Assembly (NCBI RefSeq): GCF_026586675.1
Contig: NZ_JAODIX010000027.1
Coordinates: 1-64,000, forward strand
Length of the DNA stretch: 64,000 nucleotides
Reading direction: 5' to 3'
Source: Halorubrum yunnanense
Lineage (GTDB): Archaea > Halobacteriota > Halobacteria > Halobacteriales > Haloferacaceae
The notes beneath the pieces are model-generated. The model worked only from the letters and a program-made list of their open reading frames with translations, searched no databases and was not told the origin of the DNA. The position numbers and the translations under genes are program-made. Below, piece by piece: positions 34,629 to 42,758 of this stretch. The number at the start of each line of letters is the position of its first letter. Positions within the stretch are counted from its first letter, which is position 1.

Positions 34629-34796
34629 TTATGCGCTGATCAACGCTTTCAGCTCTGAGAAGAACGTCTCAAAAATGCCAAACAGTCCGTTGAGAAACTC
34701 AATATCGCTAGGATCAAGACTCTCAGCGGCAGCCACTCCGGTGAATAGCAGTAGTACCATGCTTAGGATAAGTACTGACTGAATCTTCTTATTCAT
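34629..34796 (-). CDS. Small secreted peptide precursor, unrecognised
   Basis: This 55-aa precursor begins with a textbook Sec signal (MNKKIQSVLILSMVLLLF) and a likely signal-peptidase site at VAA-A or AAA-E (residues about 22-25). The predicted mature peptide is about 31 residues, starts ESLDPSDIEF and contains NGLFGIFETFFSELKALI, a strongly amphipathic helix with aromatic residues on one face. It has no cysteines. TAATTACTTATTA lies about 25-35 nt upstream as a promoter. The gene is AT-richer than its surroundings and lies between an inverted-repeat element and IS6. A bacteriocin-like (halocin) or membrane-active role is possible, but this is inference. Confidence 0.62.
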   Translation of the reverse strand: MNKKIQSVLILSMVLLLFTGVAAAESLDPSDIEFLNGLFGIFETFFSELKALISA

Positions 34797-34843
34797 ATTT
34801 ATCACATGTGAGCGGAGTAATAAGTAATTATCCCCCAAGCAGC

Positions 34844-35534
34844 GGTCGCGTAAAGTTAGAGGATGAGGCGTTCGACTTCAGAGTGTCTATGACCGAAATC
34901 GAACGCCTCAGCGAGAGTATCGCGTGGATCGACTTGTCATTTGTGAAGCGAGATCGGACGCCGCGCTGGGCGATTGAAGTAGGGATCCGCTGTCATTTAG
35001 CTGGTATGTTACTACGCGAGGTAAGTAACCATCCCGAAAGGCTTGGGATTGATCGGAGTCACGTCGCTATTCACAATTGGGTTCATAAAGCCGATCTACA
35101 GCCGATCTCGACCGTCTCAGAGGATCAACTCGCGGTTGACGAAAAGATGATCCGCCTCCACGGCCAGAAGTTCTGGCTGTACGGCGCGGTTAATCCACAG
35201 ACGAACGAGATCCTCCACGTGAGTCTCTATCCGACCGCATATAAACAGACGACGCGGTGGTTTCTGACCGAGCTACACCGGCGTTACCAGCTGAATAACG
35301 TCGAATTTCTCGTCGATGACGCAGACTATCTCGGATCAGTCCTTGCTGAAGACAGCTATCGATTTCGAGTGATTCGTCATGGAAATCGGAATGCCATCGA
35401 ACGTGTCTTTTGGGAAATAGAACGACGAACGTCTTCGTTTGCGAATAGTTTTAGCAATGTCGCGTTAGAGACAGCTCAAAACTGGCTCGAAGCCCTCGCC
35501 GTCTACCACAATTCACGCCAAAGTTAACGCGACC
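34844..35534 (+). mobile_element. IS6-family insertion sequence
   Basis: This 691-bp element has imperfect terminal inverted repeats: GGTCGCGTAAAGTTA at the left, and at the right the complement of GGTCGCGTTAACTTT. It encodes one transposase. The bases outside the ends (CAAGCAGC and GTGGATTT) are not duplicates of each other, so this copy probably took part in a deletion or cointegrate event. Its right end lies within a tnpB gene whose 5' part is missing. Confidence 0.88.
34889..35527 (+). CDS. IS6-family transposase
   Basis: This 212-aa DDE transposase is of the haloarchaeal IS6 type. The catalytic residues lie in LAVDEKMIR (Asp84), LVDDADYL (Asp143/144) and [12 protein letters not shown] (Glu177). 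Family blocks [11 protein letters not shown] and [12 protein letters not shown] are intact. The reading frame is uninterrupted, so it may be active. The start at 34889 gives the usual N-terminus ([10 protein letters not shown]). It catalyses replicative transposition through cointegrates. An in-frame extension upstream crosses the left terminal repeat and was rejected. Confidence 0.95.
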   Translation: MTEIERLSESIAWIDLSFVKRDRTPRWAIEVGIRCHLAGMLLREVSNHPERLGIDRSHVAIHNWVHKADLQPISTVSEDQLAVDEKMIRLHGQKFWLYGAVNPQTNEILHVSLYPTAYKQTTRWFLTELHRRYQLNNVEFLVDDADYLGSVLAEDSYRFRVIRHGNRNAIERVFWEIERRTSSFANSFSNVALETAQNWLEALAVYHNSRQS

Positions 35535-36167
35535 GTGGATTTGGGTGTCAACAACATCGCCGTCGCTTCAACAGGGCGCTTCTGGTCGGCAGACGAGTTC
35601 AATCACTGGCGCAACGAGTACGAGAAACGTCGTGGGTCGCTCCAACAGTGTGGCTCACGTCATGCTCACGAGAACATCGAGAACGTCGGTCGCAAAGAGA
35701 CGGGGCGGTTCGAGATACACCTGCACACGGTGGCAAACGAACTCATCGAGGAGGCCGTCGAACACGACTGCTCGCACATCGTGTTCGAGGAGTTGACCCA
35801 CATTCGGGAGACCATCCCGAAGGCGACGTGGCAACAGCTTTGGGCGTTCCGACGCCTCTACGAGTACGTCGAATACAAGGCTAAAGAGTACGGCGTGGAG
35901 GTCGTACAAGTTGACCCTCGGAACACGTCCAAACAGTGTTCGACGTGTGGGTTTACCCACAGCGACAATCGGACGGGAGGAGTGTTCTGTTGTCAGCACT
36001 GCGGGTACGAGAACCACGCTCATTACAACGCTTCCAAGAACACCGGGTTACAGTATCTCCGTCGTCGGCAAAATGTAGACGATGGAGGCGCACCCGTAGA
36101 TGTGCGCTTGAATCGCGGGACGCTGAACGTGAACGGCGAATATTCGTCTACTGCTCTCAGCAGTTAG
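35535..36167 (+). pseudogene. TnpB (IS1341-type) gene, 5' truncated by IS6
   Basis: About 210 C-terminal codons of a TnpB RNA-guided nuclease remain, beginning exactly at the IS6 boundary with [12 protein letters not shown] (first RuvC Asp). The second acidic residue lies in [10 protein letters not shown] (Glu85). The zinc ribbon CSTCG and CCQHCG is complete. The third RuvC Asp, normally in HADYNA, is His here (HAHYNASKN, residue 163). With the N-terminal RNA- and DNA-binding half gone and a catalytic Asp lost, nuclease activity is not expected. The C-terminal tail GTLNVNGEY is typical of haloarchaeal TnpB. Confidence 0.93.
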
Positions 36168-36262
36168 AACGGAAGTCCACGCGAAAGCCTGGGGGTCGTA
36201 CGGAAATCGCAGATTTCCGTGATGACGAGAGACGAAGTCTCTCGAACCACTTGACCCCGGGG
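36168..36262 (+). mobile_element. Right end of the tnpB element, putative guide-RNA scaffold
   Basis: Downstream of the tnpB stop come CGGAAATCG-CAG-ATTTCCG and GAGAGACGAAGTCTCTC hairpins and then ACCACTTGACCCC. In IS200/IS605 elements the tnpB 3' end and this region produce the guide (omega) RNA. The exact element boundary is not visible. Confidence 0.5.
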
Positions 36263-36266
36263 CAAT

Positions 36267-36983
36267 TTACCAAGGAATCTGTTCCTTGTCTTTCCAGAGT
36301 TTACCCGCTGGACTCCCTCGCGCAAATTGAGAGAGCCAGACCGGCGTTTCGGCTCCTTTCGATGGAGAGCGAGGGGCACGGTCGCCGCCCATATCGGTCT
36401 GAACCCAGCCGGGTGAGACGGCATTCGCGATGAGACCTTGATCACCGTATTCACCATCTAGGTAGGCTGTTAATCCGCCAATACCCACCTTCGAGAGCCG
36501 GTAAGCGGGATATTGACCGTCCATCTGTCCGTCAGTGAACTGTCCAAGCCCCGAAGACATCGAGACAACACGACCGCTGTGGCTGTCCAACAGTAGTGGT
36601 AGCGCTTGCTTCGTCAACAACACCGGGCCACGAAGGTTCACAGCCATTGTCCGGTCGAAGTCCGCACGTTCCATCTCGTGGAGTGGACCCGACCGGGGGA
36701 AGATCCCAGCGTTATTCACCAGGATATCAAGCGACCCCTCCTCCTGTTCGATTGTGTCGACTGCCGATTGGATCTCCTCTTCGGCAGTCACATCCAGTTT
36801 GATCGCATGCTGGTTGGGTGCGGTAACATCAGTTGGATCTCGGGCGCCTGCGTATACGGTCGCGCCTAAGTCGGCGAGCTTGGTAGCGATCTTGGCTCCG
36901 ATTCCGCGGTTTGCCCCAGTCACGAGGGCAACATCGTCTGTCAAATCGGATTTGAGATCCACGTCGGGAGGTGTATCTGCCAT
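36267..36983 (-). CDS. Short-chain dehydrogenase/reductase (carbonyl reductase-like)
   Basis: This 238-aa SDR has the cofactor motif TGANRGIGAKIA, NNAG in LDILVNNAGIFP, the catalytic Ser in VVSMSSGLGQF, and Tyr/Lys in YPAYRLSKVG. The later VSPGWVQTDMGG is complete. The sequence resembles carbonyl reductases that use NADPH. The ATG at 36983 precedes MADTPPDVDLKSDL, and an upstream in-frame ATG adds a short leader. GC is lower than in the core genome, and the gene lies between a tnpB relic and further transposon debris, so acquisition by transfer is plausible. The substrate is unknown. Confidence 0.9.
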   Translation of the reverse strand: MADTPPDVDLKSDLTDDVALVTGANRGIGAKIATKLADLGATVYAGARDPTDVTAPNQHAIKLDVTAEEEIQSAVDTIEQEEGSLDILVNNAGIFPRSGPLHEMERADFDRTMAVNLRGPVLLTKQALPLLLDSHSGRVVSMSSGLGQFTDGQMDGQYPAYRLSKVGIGGLTAYLDGEYGDQGLIANAVSPGWVQTDMGGDRAPRSPSKGAETPVWLSQFARGSPAGKLWKDKEQIPW

Positions 36984-37099
36984 GCCAGCATAGTAGACGG
37001 ATTCCACCGGGATATAACTCACAAGTGGATCTTAGATATGTGTCTTACATACGAATGGCTCTGTTGAAATCCTCTTCTTTAGCTGACTATAGGCGCTAA

Positions 37100-37146
37100 G
37101 CCCCCGTCCTCAAGGAGCGAACGAAGTGAGCGAGTAGGGCGGGGAT
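37100..37146. mobile_element. IS200/IS605 end hairpin, decayed
   Basis: CCCCCGTCCT and AGGGCGGGG form a long hairpin with the loop region GGAGCGAACGAAGTGAGCGAG, like the ends seen at 31117 and 32890. The 37064 region just before it carries GGCTCTGTTGAAA, similar to the inverted repeats at 34418-34544. No reading frame is attached. Confidence 0.45.
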
Positions 37147-37151
37147 ACAGC

Positions 37152-37238
37152 GCCGTCATCGTTTTAGAGGTTCTCAAAAAACACTATCCAGAACTTCATG
37201 AGGAGGTTGAGAATATTGTCTGTGACGATGAAGAATAG
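37152..37238 (+). pseudogene. C-terminal fragment of an unknown gene
   Basis: An open phase of 28 codons reads AVIVLEVLKKHYPELHEEVE and ends VCDDEE-stop. It has plausible protein character (amphipathic helix, acidic end) but no start, because a transposon end precedes it. It is too short to identify. Confidence 0.35.
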
Positions 37239-37242
37239 TGGA

Positions 37243-37313
37243 TGGGGCCGCTGAGAGTCGAACTCAGGTCCACTGCACCCAAGGCAGCGAGGATACCACT
37301 ACCCCACGGCCCC
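37243..37313 (-). tRNA. tRNA-Pro (anticodon UGG)
   Basis: This is a 71-nt tRNA on the minus strand. GGGGCCG pairs with CGGCCCC, with A as discriminator. The anticodon loop CTTGGGT gives UGG, and the T arm is CTGAGTTCGACTCTCAG. It marks the right edge of the element-rich region. Confidence 0.96.
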
Positions 37314-37405
37314 GCGCCTATACGTACCCGCATCGGCCGCTAAAGCGTTTCGTTGCGCGGGCGGGTCGCGTTCGACAGTGTCCCGTTCGCAGCCCTCCCG
37401 ACTCC

Positions 37406-39460
37406 TCACTCCTCGTCGTCACGCAGTTCGAGGTCGGCGACCACCTGGTACGGGTCCGTTCCCTTCCGGACCGCGTCGAGGATGAAGAACGCCTCGTCGG
37501 GCGCGAGGAAGTGCCTCGTGATCCCCCGGCCGAGCGGAGTCGGCTCGAAGCCGTCGACGAACTCCCACTCCAGCAGCTTCCCGACCGCGTGTTTCGTCGG
37601 CACCTCGCCGATCATCCGGTCGTTGAGGCGCTTGGCCCGCTTGCCCGCGACGACGACGTTCGCCAGCGTCTCCTCGACGGCGGCCGCCTCGTCGTAGTGA
37701 GTCGCGACGTCCTCCATCTCGCCTTTTAAAAGGGTAAACGCGACCTCGTCTTCCGTGCGGTCCATGGAGTTGTGGTAGACGCCGTCGGGCTCGACGAGGA
37801 GGTAGACGCGCCCGCGGTCGTGGTAGTCCGGGCGCCCGGCCCGCCCGAGCATCTGGGAGAACTCCTGGACCGAGAGCCACTCGATCCCCATCGCCAGCGA
37901 GTCGAAGATCACCTGCGAGGCGGGGAAGTCGACGCCGGCGGCCAGCGCCGCGGTGGTGACGACCGCCGAGAGGTCCTGGTTCCCGAACTGCCGCTCGACT
38001 TTCTTCCGGCGCTTGTAGTCGAGCCCGGCGTGGTACGGCGCGGAGTCGTACCGGAGCTTCCGGCTGATCTCGTGGCAGCGCCGCCGGGAGTTCGTGAAGA
38101 CGATCGTCTGGCCGCGGTACCCCTTCGAGGATTTCGTGTCGAACTCGCGTTTCACGAGCTTGTCGGCGATCTGCGCCTTCTCGCGACTGTCCGCGAAGGT
38201 GACGTGGCGTTCGATGGGGACCGGGCGCTCCTCGTACTCGATCAGCGTCGCCCGGAGCTTCTCGGCGAGCCACTCCGGGTTCCCGACCGTCGCGGAGAGG
38301 TAGACGAACTGGGTGCCGCCGTACCCCTCGTGGGTCTCCATCCGGTTCTCACTGTAGTACTTCAGCCGGGAGATGAGCCCGTCGAGCCGGTGGCCGCGTT
38401 CGCCCTCCTTCAGCGTGTGGACCTCGTCGATGACGACGGTGCCGACGTCGCCCAGATCCTTCCCGGTCCGGAGCGCGTGGTCGATCCCCTCGTAGGTGCC
38501 GACGATCACGTCGGCGTTCGGATCGAAGCGGTTCCCGTCGTCGTTCACCCGCGAGGAGCCGACCCGGATCGAGACGTTCAGCCGGTCGCCGTAGCGGTCC
38601 TTGAAGTCCTCGTGCTTCTGGTTGGCGAGCGCGACGAGCGGGACCAAGAAGAGCAGCTTCCCCTCCCCTTTCAGCGCGCGGTCGATCCCGGTCAGCTCGC
38701 CGATCAGGGTCTTCCCCGTCGCGGTCGCGCTCACGACCAGCTGGTCGTTGCCATCGAGGAGGCCGTTCCGCACGGAGAGGCTCTGAACGGGCAGCAACTC
38801 CTCGAAGCGGCCCTGGAGGTGCGTCGAGAGGTCCGGGTGGAGATCCAGGTCCTCGGTGCGCACGGGGCTCACGTCGTCGACGTTGGCGGACACCTCGTCG
38901 TACTTGGTGAGGTCGGGGTCGAGTCCGCCCTGCAGGAGGTTGACGATCCGGTCTAAGTCGCCGGACTCGTACAGCAGCTCCTCTAACCGCCCCTCGGCGG
39001 CGCCCGTGAACTCTCCTTTATAAGAGAGCTCCCGCTCCAGCTCCCTGCGGGCGCAGTCGCGGCAGATCAGCTCGTCGTTGTGTTGGATCGCGCTCTCGCT
39101 CGTGATCGGGCCGTACCGGCCGTCGTTTGCGCAGCGCCGGCAGGTCCGGACCGCCGTCGCCTCCAGCTGGTAACCGTCGAGCATCGCCTCCAGCCGCTTC
39201 CGGTTCTCCGGCGACGTCTGCTCGGAGATGCGGATCCGGCCGGCCGCGCGGGCGAGGTCGACGAACTCGTCGGGCTGTCGGGGGTGATCCTCGCCGTCGC
39301 GGATGACGCGGAACTTCCCCGGCCGCGGGCCCGCGGAGGTCTCTTTGAGTTCGAGCCGCCCGCGGAGCACCCGGCTACCGTCCCGGTTCGCGACGACGGT
39401 GTAGTCGCTCCGCGCCTCGTGGAGGAACAGCGTCTCGACCTCGGCCAACTGCTGTGACAC
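37406..39460 (-). CDS. Archaeal DEAD/DEAH-box helicase with zinc ribbon
   Basis: This 684-aa SF2 helicase has motif I SATATGKT (244-251), DEVH as motif II (345-348), the SAT motif LSATVGN and the C-terminal helicase block QMLGRAGRP. A four-cysteine zinc ribbon (Cys107, 110, 133, 136) precedes the helicase core, a layout seen in a haloarchaeal/euryarchaeal group related to Ski2/Hel308. It should unwind or remodel nucleic acid using ATP, probably in repair or RNA turnover. It is 152 bp from the L10e gene, which lies upstream on the same strand. Confidence 0.94.
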   Translation of the reverse strand: MSQQLAEVETLFLHEARSDYTVVANRDGSRVLRGRLELKETSAGPRPGKFRVIRDGEDHPRQPDEFVDLARAAGRIRISEQTSPENRKRLEAMLDGYQLEATAVRTCRRCANDGRYGPITSESAIQHNDELICRDCARRELERELSYKGEFTGAAEGRLEELLYESGDLDRIVNLLQGGLDPDLTKYDEVSANVDDVSPVRTEDLDLHPDLSTHLQGRFEELLPVQSLSVRNGLLDGNDQLVVSATATGKTLIGELTGIDRALKGEGKLLFLVPLVALANQKHEDFKDRYGDRLNVSIRVGSSRVNDDGNRFDPNADVIVGTYEGIDHALRTGKDLGDVGTVVIDEVHTLKEGERGHRLDGLISRLKYYSENRMETHEGYGGTQFVYLSATVGNPEWLAEKLRATLIEYEERPVPIERHVTFADSREKAQIADKLVKREFDTKSSKGYRGQTIVFTNSRRRCHEISRKLRYDSAPYHAGLDYKRRKKVERQFGNQDLSAVVTTAALAAGVDFPASQVIFDSLAMGIEWLSVQEFSQMLGRAGRPDYHDRGRVYLLVEPDGVYHNSMDRTEDEVAFTLLKGEMEDVATHYDEAAAVEETLANVVVAGKRAKRLNDRMIGEVPTKHAVGKLLEWEFVDGFEPTPLGRGITRHFLAPDEAFFILDAVRKGTDPYQVVADLELRDDEE

Positions 39461-39612
39461 TGCTAATCGGTACGCGAGGAAGGTATTTCAGGAGTTCGCC
39501 TCGCCGTGCGGCGGGGTCGCGGTCGTGGGCTCGTCGACAGCGGGGTCGCACCTCCATCTCTGGCCGCACCGCTCGGGGCCGTGAGAACCGCGCCTCGAAA
39601 AGGTCGGCGCGT

Positions 39613-40143
39613 CTACGAGACGAGGAGCTTTTCGCCGCGATCGACCGTGATCCGGCACGGCGGCGAGAGCTTGTTGTACGCGCGGCGGAACGCCTCCTTC
39701 ACGACGGACGCCTGCTCGACGTCGCAGTACGCGGTGAAGACGATGTCGTTCGCGTTGAGCCGCGCGGCCGTCCCGACCGGCTTCCCGAACGCCTGTCGCA
39801 TCCCGTCGGAGACCCGGTCCGCGCCGGCGCCGGTCGCCTGCTTGTTCTCCCGGATGACTTGGTGGGGGAACTTGCGGAGAGTCATCTTGTAGTTGCCCTC
39901 GCCGAGCTCCTTGATGAGGTGGCGGTTCGCGGAGAGCCGGGAGCTCTCGAGCGAGCCGTGGCGGATCTGGAGCTCCTCCTCGACGCGGAGGCTGATCTGG
40001 ACGGGGTAGTCGTCCGGCTCCGCGGAGAGGTCGCCCATGTTGTGCTGGGCGATCTTCGAGCCGGGAATGCCCGTGATGTATTCGCGGCGGGTGTACGACG
40101 GCTTGTCGATCGTCCGATACATAGAGGCGGGTTTGTCAGACAT
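39613..40143 (-). CDS. rpl10e: 50S ribosomal protein L10e (uL16)
   Basis: This 176-aa protein has the full archaeal L10e sequence pattern: [35 protein letters not shown] and [10 protein letters not shown] near the P-site-facing loop. uL16 sits in the large subunit near the peptidyl-transferase centre and 5S rRNA. It is encoded alone, as in other haloarchaea. GGGTTTATCG about 30 nt upstream looks like its TATA box. Function and start are secure. Confidence 0.98.
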   Translation of the reverse strand: MSDKPASMYRTIDKPSYTRREYITGIPGSKIAQHNMGDLSAEPDDYPVQISLRVEEELQIRHGSLESSRLSANRHLIKELGEGNYKMTLRKFPHQVIRENKQATGAGADRVSDGMRQAFGKPVGTAARLNANDIVFTAYCDVEQASVVKEAFRRAYNKLSPPCRITVDRGEKLLVS

Positions 40144-40251
40144 GGCTACTTGTCCGATGTAGCCCGTGCTGCGGCGATAAACCCTTCGATACCGCGGCGT
40201 CGCCGGCTCGTGATTCGGACGCCCGCAGGTCGGTTCCCGGTCGCCGCCGCC

Positions 40252-41028
40252 TCACTCCTCGGACGTCGGGTCGAGCGCGACGTGGCCGAACCCCCGGTCC
40301 GCGAGCCGCCCTCTCGCCCGGTCGGTGACCGAGGGAGCGACGAGGACCCCGCGGACGACAGGGGTGTCGCCGCCGTCGTCCCCGTCTTCCGCGGCGATCT
40401 CTTCCCGGAGCGCTCGCACGTACCGGGCGAGCTGCCCCACCGCGTCGGGCCCGACGCGCCGGCGCTTCAGCTCGACGACGACCGGGGTCCCGTCGGCGTC
40501 GACGCCGAACACATCCATCGGGCCGGCGCTGGAAGGGCGCTCGGTCTCTTTCGGTTCGAACCCCGGTTCGACGAGTTCGGGGCGCTCTAGAACCCGGGTC
40601 CGGAGGTCCTCCTCGCTTCCGTGGAGGGTGAGGTTGCGCCCGCCCGTCACGGCCATCGCGGAGAGCTGATGGACCCGGTCGAAGCGCACGGTGAGCGTCT
40701 CGTCGGGGTCGCTTCTGGTCGAGCGCACCCGGAGTCGCCCCTCGCGGACCGCGGCGTGGTGTTCCGACCCCGGCGGCTGCCAGTTGACGGGCTGGCGCCC
40801 TTCGTCGGTGTGGACGAGGGCGGCGCCGTCGGGCTTCAACACGAGCAGCCGGTCGCCGGCACCCAGGTCCGAGGCGGCGCGACCCTCGTAGCTGACCGTG
40901 CAGCGCCCGAAGACGCTTATCAGGTCGCCGCGCTCGAAGGCGTCCTCCAGCTCCCAGAGGGCCTCGCGGTGGCTCGGATCGTGGACGCTCGTGACCGTCA
41001 CTGATATGTGTAGGGCGTCGTCGCTCAA
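40252..41028 (-). CDS. nucS: Endonuclease NucS (EndoMS)
   Basis: This 258-aa protein has a beta-rich N-terminal DNA-binding/dimerisation domain (1-125) and a C-terminal RecB-like nuclease. The catalytic set is Asp172 (PMDVFGVD), Glu186 and Lys188 (VVVELKRRR), followed by GPDAVGQLARYV. NucS cuts both strands at mismatches and is the main non-MutS mismatch-repair nuclease in many archaea. The domain order and length (about 250) match. The last residues lack the usual PCNA-binding QxxLxxFF motif; the tail is PTSEE. Confidence 0.95.
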   Translation of the reverse strand: MSDDALHISVTVTSVHDPSHREALWELEDAFERGDLISVFGRCTVSYEGRAASDLGAGDRLLVLKPDGAALVHTDEGRQPVNWQPPGSEHHAAVREGRLRVRSTRSDPDETLTVRFDRVHQLSAMAVTGGRNLTLHGSEEDLRTRVLERPELVEPGFEPKETERPSSAGPMDVFGVDADGTPVVVELKRRRVGPDAVGQLARYVRALREEIAAEDGDDGGDTPVVRGVLVAPSVTDRARGRLADRGFGHVALDPTSEE

Positions 41029-41062
41029 AAAGGGCGCGCGCTCGGAGTCGGTTTCGAGGCGG

Positions 41063-41236
41063 CTACGCCGCGTCCGCCCCGTCCTCCCCCTCGTCGCGTC
41101 GCGAGACCGCGATCCCGGCGACGAAGAGGACTGCCCCCAGCGCGAAGGCGCCGATCCGGAGCGCTGTGTCCGAAACGAGGATTCCGATCAGGACCGATAC
41201 GCCGAATCCGGCGTGAAGCACCGCCGTTGGGTTCAT
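41063..41236 (-). CDS. Small membrane protein, unknown
   Basis: This 57-aa protein has two hydrophobic helices (about 4-22 and 26-44) and a charged cytoplasmic tail (SRRDEGEDGADAA). It lies just upstream of nucS (34 bp) on the same strand and may share its transcript. Small proteins of this type are common next to haloarchaeal nucS, but no function is known. It overlaps only antisense shadows. Confidence 0.7.
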   Translation of the reverse strand: MNPTAVLHAGFGVSVLIGILVSDTALRIGAFALGAVLFVAGIAVSRRDEGEDGADAA

Positions 41237-41310
41237 ACGTTCGATACGGTCGCGTCGCACAAAAGCCGGTCGACCCGACGCGACCGCCCCGTCGGCTCCC
41301 GCCGAGCGGA

Positions 41311-42600
41311 CTACGTCCCGTGCTCCCAGCTGTCCATGTACTCGCGCTGCTCGTCGGTGAGGGTGTCGTACTCGACGCCCTCGGCGGCAAGCTTGATGTC
41401 CGCGACCTCGCGGTCGAGCTCGTCGGGCACGTCGTGGACGCCGGCCGCGTAGCGCTCGCCGTTCTCGACGAGTTCGCGGACGACGACCGCCTGCACGCCG
41501 AAGCTCTGGTCCATCACCTCGACCGGGTGACCGAGGGCGATGGGCGCCGCGAGGTTGACGAGCCGCCCCTCGGCGATCACGTTCAGGACGCGGCCGTCGG
41601 GCATCTCGAACCCCTCGACGCCGTCGCGGACCTCGTATCGGTCCACGGCCAGCTCGTCGAGCTGGTCGAGGTTCACCTCCACGTCGAAGTGGCCGGCGTT
41701 CGCGAGGAGGACGCCGTCCTGCATCTCCTCGAAGTGATCGCGGGTGATCACGTCGCGGTTCCCGGTCGTCGTGACGAACACGTCGCCCTTCTCGGCGGCC
41801 TCGGCCATCGGGAGCACTTCGTACCCCTCCATGTGCGCTTCGAGCGCCTTGCGGGGGTCGACCTCGCAGACGATAACGTTCGCGTTCTGGCCGGAGGCCT
41901 TCTTGGCGACACCCTTTCCGCACTGGCCGTACCCGCCGACGACGACGTTCTTGCCGGCCCACGAGAGGTTCGTCGTCATCGCGATGGTCGCGAGCGACGA
42001 CTCACCGGTGCCGTGGACGTTGTCGAACAGCTGTTTCATCGGCGTGTCGTTCACGGCGAAGACAGGGTAGTGGAGCTCGCCGTCGGCGTCCATCGCGCGC
42101 AGGCGGTCGACGCCCGTGGTCGTCTCCTCGGCACCGCCGACGATGGAGTCGATCAGGTCGGGGTACTCCTCGTGGACGAGCTTCACCATGTCCATCCCGT
42201 CGTCGACGGTGACGGTGGGCTCGTGGGCGATACAGGCGTGCATCGCGTCGTAGTACTCCTCGTCGTCGACGCCCCGGACCGCGTAGGAGGTGATCGACTC
42301 GTGGGTGTCGAGCGCGGCCGACACGTCGTCGTGCGTCGAGAGCGGGTTACACCCGGTGATCGCGACCTCCGCGCCGCCGTCGGCGAGCAGCTCGACGAGG
42401 TTCGCCGTCTTCGCCTCGACGTGCATCGCCATCGCGATTGTCTCGCCGGCGAGCGGCTGCTCGTCAACGAACTCCTCGCGGAGCGCGTTCAAGATTGGCA
42501 TGTGCTGGAGCGCCCAGTCCATCTTCCGGCGCCCCTCCTCACGGGCCGCTTCGAGGTCCGAGAGGTGCTGTGACACCGGCGGATACGCGGTTTCGCTCAT
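41311..42600 (-). CDS. ahcY: Adenosylhomocysteinase
   Basis: This 429-aa SAH hydrolase converts S-adenosyl-L-homocysteine to homocysteine and adenosine. It has an NAD-binding block VVVGGYGQCGKGVA, the substrate-site region SLATIAMTTNL, and GEGRLVNLAAPIALGHP near the C-terminus, where archaeal forms carry INLA. The length matches archaeal members. It removes the product inhibitor of methyltransferases. A deaminase for SAH/MTA lies 2.2 kb upstream on the same strand, which points to a salvage theme. A TATA-like ACTAAACCC (read on the minus strand as GGGTTTAGT) lies about 25 nt upstream. Confidence 0.97.
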   Translation of the reverse strand: MSETAYPPVSQHLSDLEAAREEGRRKMDWALQHMPILNALREEFVDEQPLAGETIAMAMHVEAKTANLVELLADGGAEVAITGCNPLSTHDDVSAALDTHESITSYAVRGVDDEEYYDAMHACIAHEPTVTVDDGMDMVKLVHEEYPDLIDSIVGGAEETTTGVDRLRAMDADGELHYPVFAVNDTPMKQLFDNVHGTGESSLATIAMTTNLSWAGKNVVVGGYGQCGKGVAKKASGQNANVIVCEVDPRKALEAHMEGYEVLPMAEAAEKGDVFVTTTGNRDVITRDHFEEMQDGVLLANAGHFDVEVNLDQLDELAVDRYEVRDGVEGFEMPDGRVLNVIAEGRLVNLAAPIALGHPVEVMDQSFGVQAVVVRELVENGERYAAGVHDVPDELDREVADIKLAAEGVEYDTLTDEQREYMDSWEHGT

Positions 42601-42695
42601 ACTCTACGATTCACTCACGGCGCACTAAACCCTGCCGACACCGGGTCACGTCGCAAAAACGCCGAAAAGGGATCCCGCACCGACGCGGGTCAGCC

Positions 42696-42758
42696 ACCGA
42701 GTCGCCGGCGCGTCAGTTACCGAGTCGCCGGCGCGTCAGTTGCTGCGTCGCGCGTCAG
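42696..42758. repeat. Tandem repeat, 23-bp period
   Basis: ACCGAGTCGCCGGCGCGTCA plus GTT occurs twice in a row (42696-42718, 42719-42741) and then in shortened form (GCTGCGTCGCGCGTCAG). It abuts the stop codon of the secreted repeat protein. It may affect the transcript 3' end or have arisen by slippage. Confidence 0.75.

Noticed and set aside
30554-37243. Idea that the element-rich region is one integrated provirus or plasmid between the two tRNA genes
   Set aside because: There is no integrase, replication or virion gene, and neither tRNA-Phe nor tRNA-Pro ends are repeated at the other side. Separate small insertions explain it better.
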